DNA of 64,000 nucleotides from Lacihabitans sp. CCS-44 (GTDB taxonomy: Bacteria; Bacteroidota; Bacteroidia; Cytophagales; Spirosomataceae), in NCBI RefSeq assembly GCF_024343735.1, contig NZ_RJUE01000001.1, positions 248,001 to 312,000 of the forward strand. Direction: 5' to 3'. Shown in pieces: positions 44,948-56,000 of this stretch. The notes below the pieces were generated by a model that saw only the letters and a list, made by a program, of their open reading frames with translations, did no database searches and was not told where the DNA came from. Every line of letters starts with the position of its first letter. Within the stretch, counting starts at the first letter, position 1. Position numbers and translations under genes: made by a program.

Positions 44948-45451
44948 TTATTGAGCTGAAATAGTGAAAGTTACCGGAATGGTATAGTTGTCAGGAGCAA
45001 TGTAACCCGGATTCATTTTATATCCGAACTGAAAAACATTTCCAGAAACCCCCAAACCACCTTTAGAACCTGTTTTGATCGTGGCAGCTGTAGTCGCCAA
45101 TGGAACATAGGTAGTACCATCAGTAGTAACAGTAAGCTTATTATTAGCCACTTCTGCATTATTTGCGGCGAGGTCAGCTGTAAAATTTGCTTGTGTAGTG
45201 GAAACCTGAACTTTCCAAGCTTTTGTAGAACGAACCTTCAAATTTCCGATTGGGCCTGAATCGATACCATCATCATACTTTGTTGGTGTGTCAAATGTAA
45301 ATGTGTAGTCACCTGGAGTTTCAAAGGCAATGTCCATAACATTAGCAGCTACAATTTTCACATTGTGAGACGCAGTGGGAGTTGGTGCTTGAGCGTTAGC
45401 TGCAAATGCCAACAAAACAAGAGCGATTGATGTCAAAATTGACTTTTTCAT
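44948..45451 (-). CDS. Secreted subunit-like protein (paralogue 4, probable major subunit)
   Basis: 167 residues from the ATG at 45451; a GTG at 45529 would put 26 polar residues before the signal peptide and is rejected. Signal peptide MKKSILTSIALVLLAFAANA, then TASHNVKIVAANVMDIAF, NLKVRSTKAWKVQVSTTQ, and the end DNYTIPVTFTISAQ. It has its own strong terminator, as expected for a separately and highly expressed subunit. Confidence 0.65.
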   Translation of the reverse strand: MKKSILTSIALVLLAFAANAQAPTPTASHNVKIVAANVMDIAFETPGDYTFTFDTPTKYDDGIDSGPIGNLKVRSTKAWKVQVSTTQANFTADLAANNAEVANNKLTVTTDGTTYVPLATTAATIKTGSKGGLGVSGNVFQFGYKMNPGYIAPDNYTIPVTFTISAQ

Positions 45452-45822
45452 AAATAATAATTGTTTAGTTTTTTTGGTTAGATCCACAATGGTTTTTTCC
45501 TGACAAATTTTCGGAACCGATTGATTCACTAAATCCTAGTTTTAAAATAATTTAATTAGCAGACGGTAGATTTTCTTAGAATAGTTCTACAATCCACAAA
45601 TTGAACAACCAAAATTTATGCCATTATGAATAGAAAAAAAGAACTTAACGTGCAGAAGAAAAATTATTAAGCGGCATCAGGCGGACTTTTGAAGTAAAAA
45701 ACAGAGTAAAAATAAACATAAAACACTCACAATAAAAACATTAACAAAAAATCACTACCTTTTAAAAATTGTGTGATTTAAAATTCTCAGAAATTTTTTT
45801 TTGAAAAATTGAATTGAAAAAA
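45452..45822. other. Gene-free stretch between subunit gene and DUF2520 gene
   Basis: No gene, repeat or clear promoter seen. The minus-strand promoter of the 44948 gene should lie here, but no exact TAnnTTTG box was found close to it. Confidence 0.4.
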
Positions 45823-46617
45823 TCAGGCGTGCCAATCTTTTATACTGCTCGAAATAACATTATAAACTCTGGCTAGGTCTTCATCATCTGCTAAATATGC
45901 AATCTGATTCTTGAGGATATTTTCATCTCTTCTTATGGCTGGACCAGTTTGAACATCGGCAGGGTGTCTTGCATCCATAGCTTTCTTAAAAGTCTCAGCT
46001 ATGAGCGGCTTCAGTAAATTAAAGTCTAGCTCTTCAGCTTCCAATATTTCTTTCGACAAAGCCCAAAGATGATTTGCAAAATTACATGAAAACACAGCTC
46101 CAATATGCAGTACAGCCCTTTCTGAAGAATTTAGTAAGTAAATTTCTTTAGAAATCATCTTACCAAGTTCAACTAATTTCGCCTGCGTTTCATCATTTTC
46201 CGCCTCAATACAAATGGGAATATCTTCGAAATTTATATTTTTTCCTTTTGTAAATGTCATTATTGGGTAAAAAACACCAGCATTTACTTTCAAATCATGA
46301 TAGATTTCAAGTGTCTTAACTATTACCTCCATCGGTCTAGAGCCAGAGGTATGCACCAAAATGGCATTTTCGGGCAGTATTATTTTCGAACAAATTTCTT
46401 CTATGGAGTCATCGCTAACACAAATAAAAAAAACGTCAGATTCGCTTTCAGAAAAATCTAGTTCGTCTGTGGCCTGTGTGTCGTATAAATCATCAGCCAG
46501 AAGAATGGCTTTGCTTATTTCACGACCGTATATTTCGTTTACTTTTATTTCTTGTTTCTCAAAAACTCTGGCCAAGTGCCAAGCCATATTGCCAGTACCG
46601 ATGATAGAAATGTTCAT
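45823..46617 (-). CDS. Rossmann-fold/DUF2520-type NAD(P)-dependent protein
   Basis: 264 residues from the ATG at 46617 (MNISIIGTGNMAWHLA, the classic GxGxxA dinucleotide loop); an ATG at 46626 would add three residues. The N-terminal half is a Rossmann domain and the C-terminal half the helical DUF2520 domain (VFSCNFANHLWALS through VQTGPAIRRDE). Members resemble prephenate or ketopantoate-type dehydrogenases; no substrate can be assigned. It is divergent from nothing obvious and lies 43 bases downstream of waaA. Confidence 0.85.
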   Translation of the reverse strand: MNISIIGTGNMAWHLARVFEKQEIKVNEIYGREISKAILLADDLYDTQATDELDFSESESDVFFICVSDDSIEEICSKIILPENAILVHTSGSRPMEVIVKTLEIYHDLKVNAGVFYPIMTFTKGKNINFEDIPICIEAENDETQAKLVELGKMISKEIYLLNSSERAVLHIGAVFSCNFANHLWALSKEILEAEELDFNLLKPLIAETFKKAMDARHPADVQTGPAIRRDENILKNQIAYLADDEDLARVYNVISSSIKDWHA

Positions 46618-46672
46618 TAGGGTCATAGTTTAAACCCCCAAAATACACACAAAATCAGAAATACCCAACCTT

Positions 46673-47929
46673 TCAGATTTTTGCTAAGAATTTTATAATG
46701 GTTTCGGTAGCTCCTGATTGAGATTTTACAAAATCTTCGGATGCAGATTTTATACTTTTAAGTCTTTCCGAATCTAAGCCCTCAAAAATTTCTTTGAAAG
46801 CTTCCATATCTTTTACAGGAAAAGCCACTTTACAGTCTATCAAACCTTTGGCCTCTTCAAATTTATGATAACGCTTATCCCCAAAAAATATCGGCACCCC
46901 AAAAACGGCAGCTTCTAGAATATTATGAAGTCCTTTTCCAAAACTTCCACCCACAAAAGCAAAGTATGCATACTGATACAAGGACGACAGAAGCCCTATG
47001 CTATCTATAATTAAAACCTGAGCCTCAGGAAGTATTTTGTCTTTAAAGTCTGAGTATTTGATAGCATTGAGTTCTTTGGCCCAAGTGTTTATTTGTGTTT
47101 CATGCAGCTCATGCGGGGCAATAATAAATTTTAATTGCGGATGACTTAATGCAAATGGAATCAGCACTTGCATGTCTTCTGGCCATGCACTTCCAACCAC
47201 AAAAACTTGAATGTCTTTTACAAAATCAGCTATACCTTCTATCGGCTGAATCTTGGCCAAATTGTCTAAAACCCTATCAAACCTCGTATCTCCAGCTACC
47301 GTATAGTCCTGATAGTCAATGGATGCTAACAAATCTGCTGTTGTTTTATTTTGCACAAAAAGATGTTCGAACGAAAACAGAATTTCTCTAAAATAACCGC
47401 CCCATGTCTTGAAGAAAGATTGGCTTTCTCTTAAAATCACCGAAATACCGATGAGTTTTGTACCGTTTGAATGAAGTGCTTTTATGATATTGGGCCAGAA
47501 TTCATACTTTACAAAAACAGCGATTTTAGGATTCACCATTTGTACAAAATGTTTTGCCTTTGACTTGGTATCGATGGGCAAATAACAAATAAAGTCCGCC
47601 AAAGGATAGTTTTTGCGTATTTCGTAGCCAGAAGGAGAAAAGAAAGTTAGTAGAATACCGAACTCTGGATTTTGACTTTTAAATGCCTCCAAAACAGGCC
47701 TACCCTGCTCAAACTCTCCCAAAGAAGCACAATGAAACCAAATAATTTCCTTGTCTGGATTTTGCTCTCTCCAAGTTTTTATATCTGCTAAAACACTTGG
47801 AATTTCTCTTTGTCCCTCCACAAACAATTTTGCCTTTGGACCAAAAAACTGTACAAAATAGCTAAGCTTATCTACTAAAAAGATAAACAAATTATATCCA
47901 AAACCTACCAGTGTATCAAAAACTTTCAA
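46673..47929 (-). CDS. waaA: 3-deoxy-D-manno-octulosonic acid (Kdo) transferase
   Basis: 418 residues. It attaches Kdo to lipid A at the inner face of the inner membrane, so the organism makes LPS. Family motifs seen: WFHCASLGEFEQG near the N-terminus (acceptor glutamate), and in the C-terminal half FVVGSAWPEDMQV, IAPHELHE and GGSFGKGLHNILEAA, the donor-binding GGS and NILE motifs. A short hydrophobic start (NLFIFLVDKLSYFVQFF) anchors it. Confidence 0.95.
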   Translation of the reverse strand: MKVFDTLVGFGYNLFIFLVDKLSYFVQFFGPKAKLFVEGQREIPSVLADIKTWREQNPDKEIIWFHCASLGEFEQGRPVLEAFKSQNPEFGILLTFFSPSGYEIRKNYPLADFICYLPIDTKSKAKHFVQMVNPKIAVFVKYEFWPNIIKALHSNGTKLIGISVILRESQSFFKTWGGYFREILFSFEHLFVQNKTTADLLASIDYQDYTVAGDTRFDRVLDNLAKIQPIEGIADFVKDIQVFVVGSAWPEDMQVLIPFALSHPQLKFIIAPHELHETQINTWAKELNAIKYSDFKDKILPEAQVLIIDSIGLLSSLYQYAYFAFVGGSFGKGLHNILEAAVFGVPIFFGDKRYHKFEEAKGLIDCKVAFPVKDMEAFKEIFEGLDSERLKSIKSASEDFVKSQSGATETIIKFLAKI

Positions 47930-47958
47930 GAAGTATGTTGTTTAAGTTTTGTCAAAAA

Positions 47959-48564
47959 TTAACTTTTGATATTCGGCAAAGAAATATTCATTCGGATAGC
48001 CAAGAATCTTATCAAGACTATGGCAGAGAACACCAAAATCTCTTTGTAGCTTTTCAAAAAATTGGAATTTTCTAATAAAAAATAAAGAAAACCACCTAAT
48101 ATGCAGGCCGTTGCATAAATTTCTTTTCTAAAAAGCGTCGGTATTTCGTTCAAAATAATATCTCGAATCACACCGCCGAAACAGGCAGTTATGGTTCCTA
48201 AAATTATGCAAGAAGGCCAACTGAGCCCAGCTCCTACCCCAACCTCAATGCCCTTAATCGTAAAAAAACCTAAACCGAGGGTATCAAAAAAAACCAAAGT
48301 TTTATCGAGTTTGTTGATTCTGTTTTTAAAAATGACAGTTAAAACCGAAACACTGACAATCAAAACCACGATTTTGGTATCCAGAAGCCATTTTACAGGA
48401 AATTGCCCCAAAAGTATATCTCTAAGCGTGCCTCCTCCCAATGAAGTCACAAAGGCTATCACCGCCACACCGAAAATATCCAGATTTTTCCGAATACCTG
48501 CCAAAGCTCCAGAAGCCGCAAAAGCGATGGTTCCGCCTATGGTTATGAAAGAGAATATTTCCAA
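47959..48564 (-). CDS. TRIC/UPF0126-family membrane protein (YicG-like)
   Basis: 201 residues with about seven transmembrane helices in two repeats of the UPF0126 domain. The typical GGTIAFAASGALAGIRK start and the repeated GGTLRDILLG and GGVIRDIILNEIP motifs, with kinked glycine-rich helices, are all present. Related TRIC channels conduct monovalent cations; bacterial substrates are uncertain, with glycine import suggested for some. It lies 29 bases upstream of waaA on the same strand. Confidence 0.9.
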   Translation of the reverse strand: MEIFSFITIGGTIAFAASGALAGIRKNLDIFGVAVIAFVTSLGGGTLRDILLGQFPVKWLLDTKIVVLIVSVSVLTVIFKNRINKLDKTLVFFDTLGLGFFTIKGIEVGVGAGLSWPSCIILGTITACFGGVIRDIILNEIPTLFRKEIYATACILGGFLYFLLENSNFLKSYKEILVFSAIVLIRFLAIRMNISLPNIKS

Positions 48565-48676
48565 AATTTCAGTAATTATTTCGTAAAATTAGAACAGTAT
48601 TTTGAATAGATAAGGAAGAATGCCATAAATATCCTTTTTTGAACAAGATGCATTCTCTCCTTAAAAGTAATTTTCG

Positions 48677-48684
48677 TATCTTTG
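48677..48684 (+). promoter_or_regulatory. -7 box TATCTTTG upstream of ileS
   Basis: Exact TAnnTTTG, 39 bases before the ileS start. No TTG at the ideal -33 distance. Confidence 0.55.
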
Positions 48685-48723
48685 CACCCAATTTTTTAAA
48701 CAGTAAAGTACAATTTTTAGGTG

Positions 48724-51700
48724 ATGAGATATCCAGAGTACAAGGCGGTTAATTATGCTGAAATAGCGGACGAAATATTAGGTTTTTGGAAAGAAAACGA
48801 GATTTTCGAAAAATCTATTGAAGTTAGAGAAGGGCATCCGGCGTTTAATTTTTACGAGGGGCCACCATCTGCCAACGGCACGCCGGGTATTCACCACGTG
48901 ATGGCCCGTACCATCAAGGATATTTTTTGTAGATATAAAACCCTTAGAGGCTTCCAAGTAAAGCGTAAAGGCGGCTGGGATACCCATGGTTTACCCGTAG
49001 AATTGCAAGTTGAGAAAGAACTCGGCATCACCAAAGACGATATTGGCAAGAAAATCTCAGTAGCCGAATACAACCAAAAATGCCGCGAAGCAGTCATGCG
49101 TTTTACTGACATTTGGCAAGATATGACCGACAAAATGGGCTACTGGGTGGACATGGAAGACCCTTACATCACTTATAAAAATGATTATATTGAGTCAGTT
49201 TGGCATTTGCTTAAGAAACTCTACGACAAAGGTTTATTGTACAAAGGCTATACCATTCAGCCGTATTCGCCAGCTGCTGGCACTGGCTTAAGTTCGCATG
49301 AACTGAACCAACCTGGCTGTTACCGAGATGTCAAAGACACCTCTCTTACAGCACAGTTTAAAGTTATTAAAAACTCAAAATCCGAGTTCCTTTTTGAAGC
49401 AGCCAACAATGGTGAAGTTTATATTTTAGCTTGGACGACCACACCTTGGACTTTGCCCTCTAACTCGGCTCTGACTATTGGCAAAAATATTGAATACGCA
49501 TTGGTTAAGACTTTTAATCCTTACACATTTCTGCCAGTAAATGTAGTTTTGGCAAAAGACTTGATAGGTAAATATTTTTCAGAAAAAGGGAAAGACGGTG
49601 ATTTTGAAGGATTTGAGGATTCAGACAAAAAGACTTTTCCGTGGCAAATATTGACCACATTCAAAGGCTCTGAAATTGATGGCGTAGAATATGAGCAGTT
49701 GATGCCTTATGTGCAGCCCAAGAGTTCTGCGTTTAGAGTTATCATTGGTGATTTTGTAACCACTGAAGACGGCACAGGTGTTGTTCATACGGCACCAACT
49801 TTCGGTGCAGATGACTTTAGGGTGGCTCAGCAACATGGAATTCCTGCTATCATGGTATTGGATGAAAGTGGAAAAGAAATGCCTCTGGTGGACAGAAAGG
49901 GAAGGTTTGTGGCGGAAGTAACTGACTTTGCTCTGGAATATGTAAAAGAAGCATACTACACCGAGCTAGAATTAGAAGCAGAAAAAGTAAAACAGAATAG
50001 AGATAAATATCTTTCGGTAGACGAAAGAATAGCAATAAAATTAAAAACCGAAAACAAGGCTTTCAACGTTCAAAAGTTCGATCACCCTTATCCACATTGT
50101 TGGAGAACCGACAAACCGGTACTTTACTATCCGCTTGATTCGTGGTTTATAAGAACAACAGCCGCAAAGGAAAAGTTAGTAGAACTCAACAAAACCATCA
50201 ATTGGCAACCAGAAAGCACCGGAACTGGAAGATTTGGCAATTGGCTGGAAAACTTAGTAGACTGGAATCTTTCTAGATCAAGATATTGGGGAACTCCACT
50301 GCCGATTTGGAGAAGTGAAGATGACGAAGAAGTATGCATAGGCTCAGTTAAAGAACTTTTGGATAGTGTGGAAATGGCCATTTCCTCAGGGAAATTATCT
50401 GCGGAGCAGTTGGAGAAGAATAAGGCGTTTTTGGCAAACCTAGATACTGATAAATTCGACCTCCACCGCCCGTATGTTGACGAAATATATTTGGTCTCCA
50501 CCTCTGGCAAAGTAATGGTTCGTGAAGCTGACCTCATTGATGTTTGGTTTGACTCTGGAGCTATGCCTTATGCTCAATGGCATTACCCGTTTGAGCAAAA
50601 CGACACATTTGGTCAGTCATACCCTGCAGACTTTATCTCCGAAGGAGTTGACCAAACACGTGGTTGGTTTTTTACACTTCATGCTATTGCAGGCTTGCTG
50701 TTTGACTCAGTTGCATTCAAAAACGTAGTTTCTACAGGCTTGGTTTTGGACAAAAACGGTAATAAAATGTCGAAAAGGTTGGGCAATGCAGTTGACCCAT
50801 TTGATACCCTAAAAAAATACGGTGCTGACCCAACACGTTGGTACATGATCACCAATGCCGAACCTTGGGATAATCTCAAATTCAATGCCGATGGTATTCA
50901 GGAAGTACAAAGGAAATTTTTTGGCACCTTGACCAACACCTACAATTTCTTTGCACTGTATGCTAATCTGGATAACTACCAAGTTGAACAGTTCGACAGA
51001 GTACCAAAAGAAAAACTTTCAGAACTCGACAGGTGGATTATTTCAAAAGTCTTTACACTAGTTAAAGAGGTGGGCGAAGAATTTGACGCCTACAACCCAA
51101 CCAAAGCCGGTAGATTGATACAAGATTTTGTATGTGATGACTTATCAAACTGGTACGTAAGACTCAATAGACGACGTTTTTGGCAGGGTGAAATGACCGA
51201 AGACAAGCGTGCAGCTTACCAAACCTTACAGCACTGTTTGGCCGCAGTAGCACAGTTAATGTCGCCGATAGCACCATTTTATGGCGATTGGCTTTACAAA
51301 AACCTTACAGACCAAGTTAGAGAAGAATCTATTGAGAAAAACACACCATTTAAACACCAATCGGTGCATTTTACTGAATGGCATACTTATGACGAATTTT
51401 GGGTAGATGCAGAACTTGAAGAAGCCATGACTTTGGCTCAAAATATATGCTCTATGGTACATGCTTTGAGAAAGAAAAGTAGCTTAAAGGTTCGCCAGCC
51501 ATTGCAAAAAATACTTATTCCAGCCACTTCTGCAAAAGTTAAGGCTCAAATAGAACATATTACTTCAATCATTCTTTCCGAGGTAAATGTAAAGAGTGTG
51601 GAGTTTTTGGATGATGAAAGTGGCATATTAAAGAAAAAAGTAAAGGCCAATTTCAAAGCCCTTGGACCAAAGTTTGGCAAAGACATGAAGGCAGTGGCGG

Positions 51701-52146
51701 ACACCATTCAAAACATGAACGCTGAGGAACTTAAATCACTTGAAAAAACTGGCAGCATAAACCTCAACGGATTCGAACTTGCATTGAGCGATGTAGAAAT
51801 TCTCACGGAAGACATCCCAGGCTGGTTGGTTGCGGTAGAAGGCGGTATAACGGTAGCTTTGGACATCAACCTCAGTGAAGAGCTCAAGCAAGAAGGCATT
51901 GCTAGAGATTTTGTCAACAGAATCCAAAACCTTAGAAAAGAAAGCGGTTTTGAGGTAACTGATAAAATAGCAATTCAATTAGAAAACACCAATGAGGAAG
52001 TATCGAAAGCAGTGAATAATTTCAAATCCTATATTTCTACAGAAGTGCAAGCCTTAGAATTAGAAATAACAGACCTTGTTTCAGATGCGGTGGAGGTAGA
52101 AATGGACGAAATAAAACTAAAAGTAAAAATAGTTGTAAAAAAGTAA
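48724..52146 (+). CDS. ileS: Isoleucyl-tRNA synthetase
   Basis: 1140 residues from the ATG at 48724 (a GTG one codon earlier is the alternative). It charges tRNA-Ile and edits mischarged valine. The HIGH motif is PSANGTPGIHHV and the KMSKS motif is NGNKMSKRLGN; the WTTTPWTLPSN motif of the editing domain is present. The C-terminal anticodon-binding region (SDLSNWYVRLNRRRFW-like) lacks the Zn cysteines of E. coli IleS, which fits the eukaryote-like IleS2 type. IleS2 enzymes are often mupirocin tolerant; that is family knowledge, not shown here. Confidence 0.96.
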   Translation: MRYPEYKAVNYAEIADEILGFWKENEIFEKSIEVREGHPAFNFYEGPPSANGTPGIHHVMARTIKDIFCRYKTLRGFQVKRKGGWDTHGLPVELQVEKELGITKDDIGKKISVAEYNQKCREAVMRFTDIWQDMTDKMGYWVDMEDPYITYKNDYIESVWHLLKKLYDKGLLYKGYTIQPYSPAAGTGLSSHELNQPGCYRDVKDTSLTAQFKVIKNSKSEFLFEAANNGEVYILAWTTTPWTLPSNSALTIGKNIEYALVKTFNPYTFLPVNVVLAKDLIGKYFSEKGKDGDFEGFEDSDKKTFPWQILTTFKGSEIDGVEYEQLMPYVQPKSSAFRVIIGDFVTTEDGTGVVHTAPTFGADDFRVAQQHGIPAIMVLDESGKEMPLVDRKGRFVAEVTDFALEYVKEAYYTELELEAEKVKQNRDKYLSVDERIAIKLKTENKAFNVQKFDHPYPHCWRTDKPVLYYPLDSWFIRTTAAKEKLVELNKTINWQPESTGTGRFGNWLENLVDWNLSRSRYWGTPLPIWRSEDDEEVCIGSVKELLDSVEMAISSGKLSAEQLEKNKAFLANLDTDKFDLHRPYVDEIYLVSTSGKVMVREADLIDVWFDSGAMPYAQWHYPFEQNDTFGQSYPADFISEGVDQTRGWFFTLHAIAGLLFDSVAFKNVVSTGLVLDKNGNKMSKRLGNAVDPFDTLKKYGADPTRWYMITNAEPWDNLKFNADGIQEVQRKFFGTLTNTYNFFALYANLDNYQVEQFDRVPKEKLSELDRWIISKVFTLVKEVGEEFDAYNPTKAGRLIQDFVCDDLSNWYVRLNRRRFWQGEMTEDKRAAYQTLQHCLAAVAQLMSPIAPFYGDWLYKNLTDQVREESIEKNTPFKHQSVHFTEWHTYDEFWVDAELEEAMTLAQNICSMVHALRKKSSLKVRQPLQKILIPATSAKVKAQIEHITSIILSEVNVKSVEFLDDESGILKKKVKANFKALGPKFGKDMKAVADTIQNMNAEELKSLEKTGSINLNGFELALSDVEILTEDIPGWLVAVEGGITVALDINLSEELKQEGIARDFVNRIQNLRKESGFEVTDKIAIQLENTNEEVSKAVNNFKSYISTEVQALELEITDLVSDAVEVEMDEIKLKVKIVVKK

Positions 52147-52220
52147 AAACCTAAGGGCTTAATTTTAAATAGCTTAGAAAATACTTTAGAAAAATACATA
52201 ATTTTTTTTCGTAAAGAGTA

Positions 52221-52250
52221 TTGACAATAAAAATTAAGCCCTTATCTTTG
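52221..52250 (+). promoter_or_regulatory. Full Bacteroidota promoter: TTG, 19 bp, TATCTTTG
   Basis: The -33 TTG at 52221-52223 and -7 TATCTTTG at 52243-52250 have the ideal 19-base spacing. It is 26 bases before the tRNA gene. Confidence 0.8.
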
Positions 52251-52275
52251 CACCACGTTTAAGAGAAACGCAAAC

Positions 52276-52349
52276 GGTTTGGTAGTTCAGCTGGTTAGAA
52301 TACCTGCCTGTCACGCAGGGGGTCGCGGGTTCGAGTCCCGTCCAGACCG
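52276..52349 (+). tRNA. tRNA-Asp (GTC anticodon)
   Basis: 74 nt. The acceptor stem GGTTTGG pairs with CCAGACC (one G-T pair) and G73 is the discriminator. The D-loop reads AGTTCAGCTGGTTAGA, the anticodon GTC is at 52310-52312 in CTGTCAC, and the T-arm is GCGGGTTCGAGTCCCGT. CCA is not encoded. Confidence 0.95.
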
Positions 52350-52364
52350 CAAAATGAAAACACA

Positions 52365-52399
52365 AAAGCCTTATAGTCAACAGATTGTAGGGCTTTTTT
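52365..52399 (+). terminator. Terminator after tRNA-Asp
   Basis: AAAGCCTTA and TAGGGCTTT pair over 9 positions (one G-T pair) with a 14-base loop, followed by a T run (52392-52399). Confidence 0.75.
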
Positions 52400-53096
52400 T
52401 ATGCTTTGGTGTAAAATAGGGTGTAACAAATCGCTTTTTCTATCCTTTTTTCTTGACTTTGGGTAGAGATGAATCTTTAGAAAGAAACCCATCTTTGACA
52501 AAACATAAAAATCAAAAATTTTGAAACACCGGCTTAGGCTCTTTCTGCTTCATTATTACTGCTTTCAAAATCTTGAATTAACTGAAATATTAAAATTTTC
52601 AAATCAACTTTTGCAAGTCTTACCTATATACAGACCCTTGAGATTTTCATAAAACTTTTCTGAGCGATTAAAAATGATTCCCCTAATATTTTTCTTTTTT
52701 AAATACTGTATCCGCAATCAGTAATTAAAACAAATCTGCAATCTTCAATTATGCCGTTTTGTTCTAATTGAAACTAGAAAAAAATCCTTATTTTCCAATT
52801 TTATATACCAAATTCAATTAATAGCAAATTAAAAATTTGATCCCATAATAGACATTCCAGATATTTTTCAAAAAAAATATCTGCAACAATTCCAATATGA
52901 TACCGCTTAAAAACTAAACAATCAAGCAACAAGTTAAAAACACCATAAATTGCACATTTTTAGTAAAATGTATTAATTATTCAATTTTTCTGGCACTGTT
53001 TTTATACTTAATATCCAACAAGAGCTACCTATATTTTTGCTATTATCCACCAAAAAATAATATTGATTTATTGGAATAATTAAACAATACAAATAA
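52400..53096. other. Gene-free stretch upstream of the sensor kinase
   Basis: About 700 AT-rich bases with no coding frame. The only likely signal is TATTTTTG at 53032-53039, an exact TAnnTTTG -7 box 58 bases before the kinase ATG. A minus-strand frame over the tRNA (52295-52501) is an artefact. Confidence 0.4.
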
Positions 53097-56000
53097 ATGA
53101 AAGTCTTTATTTCTTTCCTTTTTACTTTCTTGATATTTCCGTTTCAAAGTAATAGTCAAAGTGACTACCTTAAATTTCAAAATTTTGATGTAAAAAAAGG
53201 CTTATCACATAGTTTCGTGAAATGCATGTTACAAGACCGACTTGGTTTTATCTGGCTAGGTACAAGAAACGGACTCAATAGATATGACGGGTATAACTTT
53301 GAGGTTTTCAAAAACAACAATCAAGACACCAATAGCCTAAGCAATAATCAAATCAACGACATTTTTGAAAGCAAGACAGGGGATTTATGGATTGCTACAT
53401 TTGGAGGCGGACTCAATAAATATGATCGAAAAAAGAATACATTTATAACCTTCAAAAACAATATAAAAGATAAGAATTCTATTTCTAATAACTTCCTAAA
53501 TACAGTTTGGGAGGATCATGAGGGAAACATTTGGATAGGTTCTGATGGTAACGGAATTGATTTATACAACCCTAAAAAGAATAAATTTTCACATTATAGC
53601 ACACATAACATTAAGAACTCAAAAGATGATTATATAGAAACCATTTTTCAAGATAGCAAAAGGAATATTTGGGTTGGTACTGGTCACAATGGCCTATTTA
53701 GGTTTGATTTCAAAACAATGACTTTTATTCCCTTTGATTTAAGTAAATACATTGATCTTCAAACGAAAGATATCGGGATTAAATCAATATTTGAAGATAG
53801 TCGAGGTCAGCTGTGGATTGGCACCAATGGACATGGCCTAATGGTATATCAAGATAAGACAAACAACCTTAAACACTATCAGTATAAGTTCCATAACTCC
53901 GCTGGATTGAGTGCCAATGTTATTTATGCCATAGATGAGGATAGGCAAGGCAATATTTGGATAGGTACTGAGAATGGAGGTCTTTCAATTTTCAACCCAC
54001 AAAAACAATCCTTTAGAACTTTTATCCATGACGAATTAGATGAGTATAGTCTAAGTAATAATTCGGTCTATTCTATTTTGAGAGATAAAAAAAATAACAT
54101 GTGGATTGGCACTTTTAACGAAGGCTTTGATCAAGTAAATATAGATGCTGATAATTTTGTTCATTACAGAAGAAAATCTAATACTAATAGTCTAAATAGC
54201 AACAAAATACTTACTATTTATGAAGATAAAAACGAAGTAGTTTGGATTGGAACAGATGGTGGTGGACTTAATCAATTCAATCCTAAAAATGGCGTTTTTA
54301 AACAATTTTTAAACAAACCTGGAAACGCTTCAACTATAACCGGCAACCATGTACTCAGTGTTTGTGAAATGAAAAATGGTGAGTTTTGGGTAGGGACTTG
54401 GGGGGCAGGTATAACCGTCTTCAATTCAAATCGGAAAGTCGTGAGACACTTCAAGCATAATTCTACATTAAATACTAGCTTGAGCAGTAACAATATTTGG
54501 AAAATTTTCCAAGATTCTGATAACAATATTTGGATAGGAACTTATGGAGGCGGTCTAAATCTTTACAATCCCAAAGACCATAGCTTTATAAGATATCCCT
54601 ATGGCCTGAATTCGTTAAAAGGAACCAACAATAGCAAAATACTATCTATCTATGAAGACCATTCGGGGTTTCTTTGGATAGGAACTGACGGAAGCGGATT
54701 AAACAAAATGAACAAAAAAAATAAGTCATTTGAGTATTTCCTAAACATTGAAGGTAAAAATAGTATTTGCGATAATACTGTTGGGACAGTGAAAGAAGAC
54801 AAAGATGGCAATTTGTGGATTGCGACAAAAAAAGGTTTAGATTATCTTGACACTAAAAATATAAAATTTACACATTTCACCGAAGCAAATGGTCTTGTTG
54901 GAGACATTGTCCATGGGATTTTGGAAGATAAAAAAGGAGATTTGTGGATAAGTACCAATAAAGGTATTTCAAATTATAATAGGCTATCAAAGTCATTTCG
55001 GAATTATTCAGAAGCAGATGGCCTTCAGTTTGGCGAATTTAAAGAACTCGCATCATGTGTAACCAAATCAGGAAGAATATATTTTGGTGGCAACAACGGC
55101 ATTAATGCATTTTGGCCTGATCAGATCAAATCGGTTCAGTTTGAACCGCCAGTGTACATAACTGGATTCCAGATATTCAATAAAAAAATCTGTGTTGCAA
55201 AAAACGATAAAGATACTTCGCCACTGAAAGAGAATATATTACTGACAAATGAAATTGTTTTGTCTTACAAAAACTCTGTATTTTCATTCGACTTTGCCTC
55301 TTTAAATTATGTTTCTGACAAAAAGAAGAAGTATAAATATCGAATGGATGGATTTGAGAAAGAATGGCAAGAAGTAGACGACACTCATACCGCAACCTAC
55401 ACTAATCTAGACCCAGGAACCTATACTTTTGAAGTAAAGGGATTAAAAAATGATGGTAATTGGTCGGACAGAATAAAAAAAATTAAAATCAAAATCACCC
55501 CTCCATTTTGGAAAACATGGTGGTTTGGAATATTATCAATTCTAGCGATTTCGGGCATTTTGATTACCTTTCACTTAAGACGAACAAAAGCTATTAGAGC
55601 CAGAAAGGGGGTCCTAGAAAAGTTGGTTATTGATAGAACAAAAGAACTGGAAATATCTTCGATTCAAGAAAGAAATGCCCGTGTTGAAGCAGAAAAGGCT
55701 ATGGAAGAAGCCAAACATGCCAACAAAGCCAAAAGTATTTTTTTGGCGACTATGAGCCATGAAATACGAACACCTATGAATGGTGTAATAGGAATGAACA
55801 ACCTTTTAACCCAAACCAAACTCGACGACGACCAGAAAAGCTATGTGGAGTCTATCGGTATTTCAGCTGAAAATTTACTGACGGTGATTAATGACATCCT
55901 TGATTTCTCCAAGATTGAATCAGAAAAACTTGAGTTAGAAGAGCATGATTTCGACCTTCATAACTGTATAGAAGAAGTACTTGATGTTTTTGCAAATAAG

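Noticed and set aside
52295-52501. Minus-strand frame ending GTRTRDPLRDRQVF
   Set aside because: It is the antisense of the tRNA-Asp gene, a well-known false ORF.
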